NCBI GenBank assembly: GCA_002449785.1
Contig: DJXP01000073.1
Location: 1-17,212 of the forward strand
Origin: Clostridiales bacterium UBA7001
GTDB taxonomy: Bacteria; Bacillota; Clostridia; TANB77; CAG-508
Length of the DNA stretch: 17,212 nt
Direction of reading: 5' to 3'
Shown in pieces: positions 7,280-14,590 of this stretch. Both the position numbers and the translations under genes were made by a program. Each line of letters opens with the position of its first letter. Positions within the stretch are counted from its first letter, which is position 1. The notes beneath the pieces were generated by a model. It saw only the letters and a list, made by a program, of their open reading frames with translations, made no database searches and had not been told where the DNA came from.

Positions 7280-9924
7280 ATGAAGAAGGAATCATTTGAT
7301 GTAACAGGTATGACATGTAGTAGCTGTCAAGCACATGTTGAAAAAGCTGTTAGAAATCTTGATGGAATAAAAAGTGCTAATGTAAATTTATTATCAAATA
7401 ATATGATTGTAGAATATGATGAGAAAAAATTAGATGAAAATAAAATAATATCTGCTGTTGTAAATGCGGGATATGGAGCAAATAAAGCAGAAGATAATTT
7501 GGCTATAAACTCAAAAATAAAAAATGAAGAAATGATTAATTCTATGAAAAGAAGATTGATTATTTCAATTTGCTTTTGGATTCCACTAATGTATGTTGCT
7601 ATGCATCATATGTTTTATGAATGGTTTGGAATTCCAGTGCCAAGTTTTATTAAGTTATTTTTGCACGGAAATGAAAATGCTATAAAATTTGCATTTACTC
7701 AACTAATACTACTATTACCAATTGTATATATTAACAGGAATTATTTTATTGTTGGTTTTAAAAGATTATTAAAAAAAAGTCCTAATATGGATTCATTAAT
7801 CGCAATTGGAAGCTCTTCTGCAATTATTTATGGATTATATGCAATATATATGATTATTTATGGGCTAAGAAATAACCAAATAGATTTAGTTCAAAAATAT
7901 TCTATGGATTTATATTTTGAGTCTAGTGGAACAATACTTACACTTGTTACAGTTGGAAAGTATTTAGAAACAAAATCTAAAGGAAAAACTGGAGATGCAA
8001 TAAGTAAGCTTATAAATTTAGCTCCCAAAACTGTTGTTGTAATTAAAGATAATAAAGAAACTGAAATACTTTCAAAAGATGTTAGTATTGGAGATATATT
8101 GGTTATTAAGCCAGGTAGAAGTATACCAGTAGATGGCACTGTAACTCAAGGGAGTTCTTTAGTTGATGAGGCTAGTATTACAGGTGAAAGTATTCCAGTG
8201 CTCAAAAAAGTTGGAGACGAACTTATTTCTGGAACTGTAAATAAGAATGGAACTCTTAAGATGAAAGCAGAAAAAGTTGGAGAAAACACGACACTTGCTC
8301 AAATAATAAAATTAGTTGAAGAGGCAGGAAATTCAAAGGCACCTATTTCAAGATTAGCAGATAAAGTATCAGGAGTATTTGTTCCAATAGTAATTTTGAT
8401 TGCAATTATTTCTACAATTATTTGGTTAATACTTGGACAATCTTTTGAATTTGCATTAGGCATAGGAATTGCTGTACTCGTAATATCATGCCCCTGTGCT
8501 TTAGGCTTGGCTACTCCTGTGGCAATAATGGTAGGAATGGGAAAATCTGCCGAAAATGGAATATTAATTAAATCTGCTGAAAGTTTAGAAAATCTTCATT
8601 CAGTAGATACTGTTGTATTAGATAAAACAGGAACAATTACAAAAGGAAAGCCAAAAGTTACAAATATAATTACAGATCAAGATATATTAATAAACCGGAA
8701 ACATTGGAAATAAGAATATTAAATTTATTGGAAATGTTAATAATAGTTTGAATTTAGAATACAAACTTTTAAAAATTGCTGGAAGCTTAGAAAAATTATC
8801 TGAACATCCTTTAGCAGAAGCAATTATGAAAAAAGTGAGTGAGGAAAAAATAGACCTAGAAGAAGTTACTGAATTTGAAGCTGTTTCAGGAAGAGGAGTT
8901 AAAGGTAAAATATTAGGTGAAATATATTATGGTGGTAATTTATCTTTTATGGAAGATAATGGTGTAAATACAGAATATTATATAGATGAAGCTGAAAAAC
9001 AAACAAAAGAAGGAAAAACAATATTATTTTTTTCTAATAATAAAAAAATAATTGGAATAATTGCAGTAGCTGATATAATAAAAGAAAATAGTAAGAAAGC
9101 GGTAGAAGAACTAAGAAATAAAAATATAGATGTAGTTATGCTTACAGGAGATAATAAAAATGTTGCAGAAAATATAGCGAAACAAGTAGGTATAGATAAG
9201 TTTATTTCTGATGTTATGCCTCAAGATAAAGAAAAAGAAATTCAAAAACTTCAAAACAATAATAAAAAAGTTGCATTTGTAGGAGATGGAATAAATGACA
9301 GCCCAGCTTTAGCAAGAGCAGATATAGGAATTGCTATTGGCTCAGGAACAGATATTGCTATTGAATCTGCAGATGTGGTACTAATTAAAGATGATTTATA
9401 TGATGTTGTAACAAGCATAGATTTAAGTAAGAAAGTAATTAATAATATCAAGCTTAGTTTATTTTGGGCATTTATCTATAATATAATTGGAATTCCAATT
9501 GCATGTCGGAATTCTGTATCCTAGTTTTGGAATTAAATTAAGTCCTATGATTGGTGCTGCGTGTATGAGTTTAAGTTCTGTATGTGTGGTTACTAACGCA
9601 CTAAGACTTAGAAAATTTAGGAGCAATAAACCTTATGATTTAAGGAAAATTCAAAAAGTAGAAGATGAAGATATAAGTTTTACTTCAAATGATTTGAAAG
9701 AAAAAATAGAGGGGGAATTTAAAATGAAAACAGTTTTTATAGAAGGAATGATGTGCGAAAATTGTAAGAAACATGTTGAAAAAGCTTTAATGTCTATAGA
9801 TGGAGTTACAAATGTAAATGTAAGCTTAGAAGATAAAAAAGCTGTAATAGAAAGCAATAAACAAATTGATGATGAAAAAATTAAAGAAGTAATAAAAGAA
9901 GCTGGTTATGAAGTGGTTCGTTAG
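7280..9924 (+). CDS. copA: Copper-exporting P1B ATPase with C-terminal CopZ-like domain, read through two +1 frameshifts
   Basis: An inner-membrane Cu(I) exporter. Reading 7280-8695, 8697-9506 and 9508-9921 gives 880 residues. Order: N-terminal metal-binding domain with GMTCSSC (residues 10-16), membrane helices, actuator TGES (301-304), CPC in the membrane (404-406), phosphorylation motif DKTGT (448-452), SEHP (507-510), MLTGDN and GDGINDSPALARAD, the last helices with GIPIACGILYPSFGI, and a second metal-binding domain with GMMCENC (822-828). Without frameshifting the protein would end at 8713, soon after DKTGT, and be inactive. Between CGG-linked shifts at 8696 and 9507 all motifs are intact and no other damage is visible, which argues against an old pseudogene. 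The start ATG 7280 follows AGGAGG. No separate promoter or copper operator is visible in the 21-base gap upstream. Confidence 0.85.
8696..8698 (+). other. Putative +1 frameshift site 1 in copA: in-frame CGG before AA
   Basis: The upstream frame reads ATA AAC CGG AAA and stops at TAA 8711-8713. The downstream frame opens right after TAA 8691-8693, so the shift must fall within 8694-8710, and the only CGG is at 8696-8698. Skipping one C gives AAC GGA AAC ATT. The segment is a variable loop of the nucleotide-binding domain, so homology does not pin the exact base. There is no homopolymer longer than three here and no upstream Shine-Dalgarno-like stimulator. Confidence 0.75.
9507..9509 (+). other. 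Putative +1 frameshift site 2 in copA: in-frame CGG before AA
   Basis: The upstream frame reads GCA TGT CGG AAT and stops at TAG 9522-9524; the downstream frame opens after TAA 9484-9486. Family conservation (GIPIA-x-G-x-LYP in the last membrane region) places the shift between GCA and GGA. Skipping the C gives GCA TGT GGA ATT CTG, restoring the conserved glycine. A perfect 16-bp palindrome (9485-9500, AATTGGAATTCCAATT) ends six bases upstream of the CGG; its relevance is unknown. Confidence 0.85.
9709..9726 (+). promoter_or_regulatory. Internal ribosome site and start for a free CopZ-like protein
   Basis: Inside copA, GAGGGGG at 9709-9715 sits eight bases before an in-frame ATG (9724). Initiation there would give a 66-residue protein, the size of a standalone CopZ copper chaperone, starting just before the second GMMCENC domain. 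It lies downstream of both frameshift sites, so it would be made whether or not the shifts occur. Confidence 0.55.
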
Positions 9925-9942
9925 GAACATAGGAGGTAAAAA

Positions 9943-10635
9943 GTGCTAAACCAATTTTCAAGAACAGAATTAATTATTGGGAAAGATGGAATAGAAAAAT
10001 TAAATAAATCGAAAGTCGCTATATTTGGATTAGGTGGAGTAGGTTCATTTGTTACTGAAGGACTTGTTCGAGCTGGGATCGGTAATTTTATATTGGTTGA
10101 TAAAGATGTATATGAATTAACAAATTTGAATAGACAGCTTTATGCAACAAAAAAAACAATAGGAAAACCTAAAGTTGAAGTTGCAAAAGAAAGAATATTA
10201 GATATAAATCCTAAAGCAAGTATAGAAACTCTTCAAAAGTTTTTTATGCCTGATACTAAAGATTTTTTTGATGATTCAATTAATTATATTATTGATTGTA
10301 TTGATACTGTTACTGCAAAAATTGAACTTGTTGTTAGAGCTAAAAATAAAAATATTCCTATTATATCTTGTATGGGCACAGGAAATAAACTTGATCCAAC
10401 TAAGTTCGAAATTGATGATATTTACAATACTTCTATATGTCCACTTGCCAAAGTTATGAGAAAAGAATTAAAAGCAAGAAATATAGATGGTTTAAAAGTT
10501 CTTTATTCGAAAGAAGAGCCAATAAAGCAAAATAAACAAATAGATGGAAAACTTGTACCAGGTAGTATTTCATTTGTTCCATCTGTTGCAGGGCTTATTA
10601 TTTCAGGAGAAGTAGTTAAAGACATTATACGCTAA
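9943..10635 (+). CDS. tcdA: tRNA threonylcarbamoyladenosine dehydratase, E1-like
   Basis: TcdA (CsdL) uses ATP to convert t6A37 of ANN-decoding tRNAs to its cyclic form. The 230-residue protein has the adenylating E1-like fold: FGLGGVGS nucleotide-binding loop at residues 28-35, VDKDVYELTNLNRQ, SCMGTGNKLDP and YNTSICPLAKVMRKELK. The last two, together with the SKEEP stretch, distinguish it from MoeB/ThiF. The start is GTG 9943 behind a strong AGGAGG at 9931-9936; it lies 18 bases after the copA stop and is probably on the same transcript. Its last sense codon is the only CGC in the genes of this window. Confidence 0.9.
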   Translation: MLNQFSRTELIIGKDGIEKLNKSKVAIFGLGGVGSFVTEGLVRAGIGNFILVDKDVYELTNLNRQLYATKKTIGKPKVEVAKERILDINPKASIETLQKFFMPDTKDFFDDSINYIIDCIDTVTAKIELVVRAKNKNIPIISCMGTGNKLDPTKFEIDDIYNTSICPLAKVMRKELKARNIDGLKVLYSKEEPIKQNKQIDGKLVPGSISFVPSVAGLIISGEVVKDIIR

Positions 10636-10643
10636 TTGCTATA

Positions 10644-10672
10644 TTGATTTTTTTCAATAATTATAATATAAT
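10644..10672 (+). promoter_or_regulatory. Sigma-A type promoter for the flavodiiron gene
   Basis: TTGATT at 10644-10649 and TATAAT at 10667-10672 are separated by 17 bases, in the 82-base gap between tcdA and the flavodiiron gene. A second overlapping TATAAT is at 10662-10667. The start codon is about 45 bases downstream of the -10 box. Confidence 0.7.
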
Positions 10673-10717
10673 CAATAAATCAAATATAAAACATTATTAG
10701 ACAGGTTGGAGGAATTT

Positions 10718-11884
10718 ATGAAAGATATAACAATTTCAGAAGATATCATATATATTGGTGCAGATGATAAAACTATAGATTTATTTGAAAGTCAATATGA
10801 AGTTCCAAATGGAATGAGTTATAATTCTTATCTTATAAAAGATGAGAAAAATCTCGTAATGGATACAATTGATAGACGAAAAACAGATGAATGGGTACAT
10901 AATTTAGAAGTTGGATTAAATGGACAGAATGTAGATTATTTAGTTGTTTCACATATGGAACCAGATCATGCATATAATATAGGACTATTAGCAGAAAAGT
11001 TTCCAAATATGAAAATAATTGGAAATGATAAAACATTTACAATGATGAATCAATTTTTTGACATACCAAATTTAGATGAAAGAAAAATTGTTGTTAAAGA
11101 AGGAGACAAACTAAAAATTGGTAAACACACTTTACAATTTATAATGGCTCCAATGGTACATTGGCCAGAAGTAATGGTTACTTATGAAGAAACAGAAAAA
11201 ATACTATTTTCTGCTGATGGATTTGGTAAATTTGGTGCCTTAGATGCTGAGGAAGATTGGGCATGTGAAGCTAGAAGATATTATTTTAATATATGTGGAA
11301 AATATGGAGCTCAAGTACAAAGTTTACTAAAAAAAGCTTCCACACTAGATATTAAAATGATTTGTCCACTTCATGGACCAATTTTAAAAGATAATTTAGA
11401 ATATTATATTGGCAAATATGATATATGGAGCAAATATGAACCAGAAGATGAAGGAATATTTATTGCATATGCTTCAATTCATGGTAACACTGAAAGTGCT
11501 GCTAAAGAGCTCGAAGAAATGTTAAAGAAAAAGGGTGCTAAAAAAGTAGCTATTACAGATTTATCTAGAGATGATATGCATGAAGCAGTTGAAGATGCAT
11601 TTAGATATGATAGAATGATTTTAATGGCATCTAGTTATAATATGGGAATATTTACTCCAATGGAACAATTTTTAAATCATTTAATATCCAAAAATTATCA
11701 AAATAGAAAAGTTGGAATTGTAGAAAATGGTACATGGGCTCCATCAAGTGGAAGATGTATAAAAGAAGCACTTGGAAAAATGAAAAACATTGAAGTTTAT
11801 GAACCAATGGTTACAATAAAGTCAAGATTAAATGATGAGTCTAGAAAGTCTTTAGAAGAATTAGCAGATACTGTTTTAAAATAA
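10718..11884 (+). CDS. fprA: Flavodiiron protein (FprA-type), O2/NO reductase
   Basis: A cytoplasmic A-type flavoprotein that reduces O2 to water (or NO to N2O) with electrons usually supplied by rubredoxin; it protects anaerobes. 388 residues. The N-terminal metallo-beta-lactamase domain holds all diiron ligands: His79, Glu81, Asp83 and His84 in HMEPDH, His148 in MVHWPE, Asp167 in SADGFG and His219 in CPLHG. The C-terminal flavodoxin domain begins near residue 246 with AYASIHGNTESAA (FMN phosphate loop) and ends with the ENGTWAPSSG loop. There is no fused rubredoxin. ATG 10718 is chosen because GGAGGA lies at 10708-10713; an upstream in-frame TTG at 10706 overlaps that ribosome site. It has its own promoter and stands apart from tcdA. 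Confidence 0.93.
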   Translation: MKDITISEDIIYIGADDKTIDLFESQYEVPNGMSYNSYLIKDEKNLVMDTIDRRKTDEWVHNLEVGLNGQNVDYLVVSHMEPDHAYNIGLLAEKFPNMKIIGNDKTFTMMNQFFDIPNLDERKIVVKEGDKLKIGKHTLQFIMAPMVHWPEVMVTYEETEKILFSADGFGKFGALDAEEDWACEARRYYFNICGKYGAQVQSLLKKASTLDIKMICPLHGPILKDNLEYYIGKYDIWSKYEPEDEGIFIAYASIHGNTESAAKELEEMLKKKGAKKVAITDLSRDDMHEAVEDAFRYDRMILMASSYNMGIFTPMEQFLNHLISKNYQNRKVGIVENGTWAPSSGRCIKEALGKMKNIEVYEPMVTIKSRLNDESRKSLEELADTVLK

Positions 11885-11924
11885 AAAGTTTATAGGATGC
11901 TTTAATCCTAAATTAAAAGAAAGA

Positions 11925-11968
11925 AAAGGAGAGTATGATAAAAATAAAATCATACTAATAAAAAAATG
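11925..11968 (+). promoter_or_regulatory. Shine-Dalgarno sequence bridged to its start codon by a hairpin
   Basis: AAAGGAG at 11925-11931 is 34 bases from the only plausible start codon, ATG 11966. A perfect 8-bp inverted repeat, AGTATGAT (11932-11939) and ATCATACT (11949-11956), with a 9-base A-rich loop, lies directly between them. If folded, the linear spacing shrinks to about nine bases, which is normal. An in-frame TAA at 11945 and the lack of any start codon between it and 11966 exclude an upstream start. Confidence 0.6.
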
Positions 11969-13294
11969 ACACAAATAATATTATTAATATTACTTATTGC
12001 ACTTAATGCTTTTTTTGCAGCGTCGGAAATAGCTTTTATTTCGCTTAATGACGCTAAAATAGATATGCTTGCGAAAGAAGGAGATAAGAAAGCAAGAAAA
12101 ATTAAAAAAATGCTTGAAAACCCAAGTAAGTTTTTAGCAACAATTCAAATTGGTATAACACTTGCGGGATTTTTATCTAGTGCATTTGCATCAGAAGCTT
12201 TTGCAAGTAAGCTAGCTCCACTTTTAAATAATCTGCTACCAGTTTTTAGTGTAAATGTTTGGAATACAATTTCAATTGTATTAATTACTGTAATTCTTTC
12301 ATTTTTTACATTAGTTCTTGGAGAATTAGTTCCCAAAAGGATTGCAATGAAGAATTATGAAAAAATTGCATTTGCAACTATTGGAATTATAAAAGCTATT
12401 TCTGTAATAACATCACCATTTGTAAAATTATTAACTGTTTCAACAAATATTATTTCTAAATTATTTGGTGTTTCTGAGACAAATGAAGAAACTGTTACAG
12501 AAGAAGAAATAAGAATGATGGTTGATGTTGGTGAAGAAAAAGGAACTATAGATAAAGAAGAAAAAGAAATGATTAATAATGTTTTTGAGCTAAATGACAC
12601 TGCTGTATCGGAAATAATGGTTCCAAGAAAAGATATATATGCTGTTGATATGAATTTATCAATTTCCAAAGTAATTGAAGAAATTACATCTGATGAAGAT
12701 TTTAGATATAGTAGAATTCCTGTGTATGATGAAGATATTGATGATATAAAGGGAATAGTTTATATTAAAGACATATTGTTATCTACTAAAAACAAAAATG
12801 TTAAAATTAAAAATTTGATAAAAGAAGCTTATTATGTTCCAGAGACTAAACCAGTAAATGACTTATTTGAGGAGCTTAGAAAAAATAGGAAACAAATTGC
12901 AATTGTAGTAGATGAGTATGGTGGTACAGCTGGACTTGTAACAATGGAAGACATATTAGAAGAAATAGTTGGTGAAATATACGATGAGTATGATGAAGTA
13001 GAAAAAATATACGAAAAAATTGATGAAAATACATATATGATTAATGGAAGTATGGGTGTATCTGAAGTTGAAAAGTTACTTGAAATAAAAATTCCAGAAG
13101 GTGATTATGATACAATATCTGGATATTTAATTGAAGAACTTGGAAGAATTCCAGATGAAAAAGAAAAACCTGTTGTTGAAACAGAAGATGTTGTTTATAA
13201 AGTTCAGAAAATAGAAGATAAAAGAATAATTAAAATTAAAGCTTGTAAAGTAGAAAAAGTTGAAGTAGATGAAAATGATGAGAATGAAGAATAA
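11966..13294 (+). CDS. CNNM/CBS-domain membrane protein (CorC/HlyC-like)
   Basis: A 442-residue inner-membrane protein of the UPF0053 family, often called hemolysin or CorC-like and linked to Mg2+ (and possibly Co2+) transport. The DUF21/CNNM transmembrane domain covers about 1-190 (AFFAASEIAFISLN, LVLGELVPKRIA). Two CBS domains lie at about 210-340, starting with SEIMVPRKDIYAVD and including FRYSRIPVYDE and VVDEYGGTAGLVTMEDILEEIVGEI. A CorC_HlyC C-terminal domain follows at about 350-430. The tail is acidic. The N-terminal helix begins at the ATG, supporting the start at 11966 in spite of the distant ribosome site. It follows the flavodiiron gene by 81 bases. Substrate not deducible here. 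Confidence 0.93.
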   Translation: MTQIILLILLIALNAFFAASEIAFISLNDAKIDMLAKEGDKKARKIKKMLENPSKFLATIQIGITLAGFLSSAFASEAFASKLAPLLNNLLPVFSVNVWNTISIVLITVILSFFTLVLGELVPKRIAMKNYEKIAFATIGIIKAISVITSPFVKLLTVSTNIISKLFGVSETNEETVTEEEIRMMVDVGEEKGTIDKEEKEMINNVFELNDTAVSEIMVPRKDIYAVDMNLSISKVIEEITSDEDFRYSRIPVYDEDIDDIKGIVYIKDILLSTKNKNVKIKNLIKEAYYVPETKPVNDLFEELRKNRKQIAIVVDEYGGTAGLVTMEDILEEIVGEIYDEYDEVEKIYEKIDENTYMINGSMGVSEVEKLLEIKIPEGDYDTISGYLIEELGRIPDEKEKPVVETEDVVYKVQKIEDKRIIKIKACKVEKVEVDENDENEE

Positions 13295-13356
13295 TATAGT
13301 AAAATATCATAGTAACAGTGAAGGGGTATAATTTAATATAGAAAGGAATATTTAAA

Positions 13357-13797
13357 ATGGGAGAAAAAAATAGTAAATTAATTAAAAGAGGAATTATAGT
13401 AACTATATTAGTAATTATTGCAATAATTGTTTATATGATTGTTTTATCTAAAAATGGTATTATTATTCAAAATAATGATGAAAATAATAATACAATGAAT
13501 ATTGCAGGAAAATATAAGATTATTGAGATGATAAGTAATGGCGAAAATATGAATAATCAAATTGAGCAGATGAATAATTTGGGAATGTATTTTACATTAG
13601 AGTTAAAGGATGATGGAACAGGAATTATTAATATTTTGGGTGAAGAAGAAAGTCTAACATATAACGACAAAACTATGATATTTGATGGAGATGAACAAAG
13701 TTATGTTATAGATGAAGAAGGAAATATTGTTTTAGAAAAAGATGAAACAAAATTAGTATTCTCAAAAATGACAGAAGAAGAATTAAATGAAGAATAA
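13357..13797 (+). CDS. Small membrane-anchored protein with lipocalin-like beta domain
   Basis: 146 residues. A basic N-terminus (KNSKLIKRG) is followed by one hydrophobic segment at about 11-32, and then an Asn-rich linker; there is no lipobox cysteine, so it is an anchored rather than lipidated protein. The outer domain from about residue 48 (AGKYKIIEMISNGENMN, FTLELKDDGTGIINILGEE, LTYNDKTMIFDGDEQSYVIDEEGNIVLEKDETKLVFSK) has the strand pattern of lipocalin-like or DUF4923-type small extracytoplasmic proteins common in Clostridia. Function unknown. The ATG has GAAAGGA at 13341-13347. A TATAAT at 13327-13332 stands without a good -35 box. A terminator follows directly after the stop, so this closes its transcript. 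Confidence 0.75.
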   Translation: MGEKNSKLIKRGIIVTILVIIAIIVYMIVLSKNGIIIQNNDENNNTMNIAGKYKIIEMISNGENMNNQIEQMNNLGMYFTLELKDDGTGIINILGEEESLTYNDKTMIFDGDEQSYVIDEEGNIVLEKDETKLVFSKMTEEELNEE

Positions 13798-13819
13798 ACT
13801 ATAACATTAAATATGAATT

Positions 13820-13856
13820 TTAAAAGCAATAGAAAGTTATTTTCTATTGCTTTTAA
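13820..13856. terminator. Bidirectional rho-independent terminator
   Basis: A perfect 16-bp inverted repeat, 13820-13835 and 13841-13856, with a 5-base loop. The stem starts with AAAA and ends with TTTT, so it works as a terminator in both directions. It lies between the convergent ends of the membrane-anchored gene and tetR, overlapping the last bases of tetR. Confidence 0.9.
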
Positions 13857-14456
13857 TTATTTGGATTTTCTATTAAAGATTTTACATTGTCAAATAAAAA
13901 ATATTTGTATTCATTAATTGGTAGTGGCTCTGAAAAAAGGATTGAATTATAACATGTAGCACCAACTAGTTCAATAATCATATTAAGCAGAAGTTTTGGC
14001 TTTTTTATTTTTTCACCACTTTTTTTTATACCTTTAGAAAAAAGGTCTAATAAAGATTGTTTGCTTCCTTCATATATTTCATTTATTGCATTTTTGTATA
14101 ATCCATATGATAAATCTTTAGAAATGAATTTTAAGAGATTAGGCTTGTTAATTAATTCATTTATAAAATTGTCAATAACAAATATAGTCCTATCAGATAA
14201 AAATTTAATATTATCTCCGGTTAATAAAAGTTTTTTATAAGCAGATAAAAAGAGCTCATTAGTTTTTATGTATATTAATAAGTTTTTAACTTCATATTTG
14301 TCTTTGAAATAGGTATAAAAAGTTCCTTTACCAAGTCCAGCTTGGTTTGCAATGTCTTGTATAGAAGTGTTTTCAATTCCGCTTTTTTATGAATAAATCA
14401 TATGCTGAATTTAAGAAATTATTTCTATTTTCATCTTTCATTTCTTCACGAGTCAT
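13853..14456 (-). CDS. TetR-family regulator, read through one +1 frameshift
   Basis: A transcriptional repressor whose minus-strand reading frame is broken once. From ATG 14456 the frame reads 25 codons ending FIKK, then CGG AAT TGA. Skipping one base at the CGG continues as GIENTSIQDIANQAGLGKGTFYTYFKDKYEVKNLL, a textbook TetR helix-turn-helix, to a stop at 13853-13855, giving 200 residues. The C-terminal ligand domain is intact and includes NKPNLLKFISKDLSYG. Without the shift only 27 residues would be made. The ribosome site is GGAGG (14465-14469 on the minus strand). The gene is divergent from the acyl-CoA synthetase and its likely operators lie in the shared promoter region, so it probably represses that gene and itself, like FadR-type TetR proteins. 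The ligand, perhaps an acyl-CoA, is inferred. Confidence 0.85.
14379..14381 (-). other. Putative +1 frameshift site 3 in tetR: in-frame CGG before AA
   Basis: On the minus strand the codons are AAA AAG CGG AAT TGA. The post-shift frame has a TAA at 14387-14389 and the zero frame a TGA at 14373-14375, so the shift is confined to 14376-14386, which contains the CGG. Skipping C gives AAG GGA ATT GAA and restores the family-typical KKG before the helix-turn-helix. A run of six A lies just upstream, so slippage on that run is a possible alternative at this site only. Confidence 0.8.
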
Positions 14457-14481
14457 TATTCAAACCTCCACTTTTATGCTA

Positions 14482-14509
14482 TTATTACACATTTTGAATG
14501 AACGGTCAA
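14482..14509 (-). promoter_or_regulatory. Promoter of tetR with possible operator
   Basis: On the minus strand, TTGACC (14504-14509) and TAATAA (14482-14487) are spaced by 16 bases, with the tetR start codon about 26 bases downstream. The -35 box lies in an imperfect inverted repeat, TTGA-N8-TCAA (14494-14509), which could bind the regulator for autoregulation. Confidence 0.55.
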
Positions 14510-14526
14510 GTATTATTAATAAAAAC

Positions 14527-14555
14527 TTGACTGGTAGTCGAGATAAATATATAAT
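14527..14555 (+). promoter_or_regulatory. Promoter of the acyl-CoA synthetase gene with overlapping TetR-type operator
   Basis: TTGACT (14527-14532) and TATAAT (14550-14555) are exactly 17 bases apart, a near-consensus sigma-A promoter. The inverted repeat TTGACTGGTAGTCGA (14527-14541, arms matching 5 of 6) includes the -35 box. Such a palindrome next to a divergent tetR gene is the expected operator, so bound TetR would block RNA polymerase. Confidence 0.75.
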
Positions 14556-14590
14556 GTGTAAAGAAATGAACTTAAGAAAGGAAATAAAAA

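Noticed and set aside
8660..9520. prfB-like programmed frameshift with an upstream Shine-Dalgarno stimulator
   Set aside because: No Shine-Dalgarno-like sequence is found at the required distance before any of the three sites, and no stop codon occupies the shift position.
7280..9924. copA as three separate genes or a plain pseudogene
   Set aside because: The three pieces join into one complete CopA without missing residues, and the breaks coincide with the only in-frame CGG codons there. A pseudogene or sequencing errors remain possible and are stated as alternatives, but are not the best single explanation given the same pattern in tetR.
10706..10717. TTG start for the flavodiiron gene
   Set aside because: It overlaps the GGAGGA ribosome site of ATG 10718, and the shorter protein matches the family N-terminus and ligand numbering.
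11893..11910. Terminator after the flavodiiron gene
   Set aside because: The stem TAGGAT/ATCCTA is only six base pairs and is not followed by a T run.
11935..11958. Seven-codon leader peptide before the CNNM/CBS gene
   Set aside because: The ATG is only about three bases from the Shine-Dalgarno core, too close for initiation, and its sequence is explained by the inverted repeat.
14376..14386. Transcriptional slippage as the explanation for all three frameshifts
   Set aside because: Only the tetR site has a homopolymer (six A). The two copA sites have no run longer than three, so slippage cannot explain the set.
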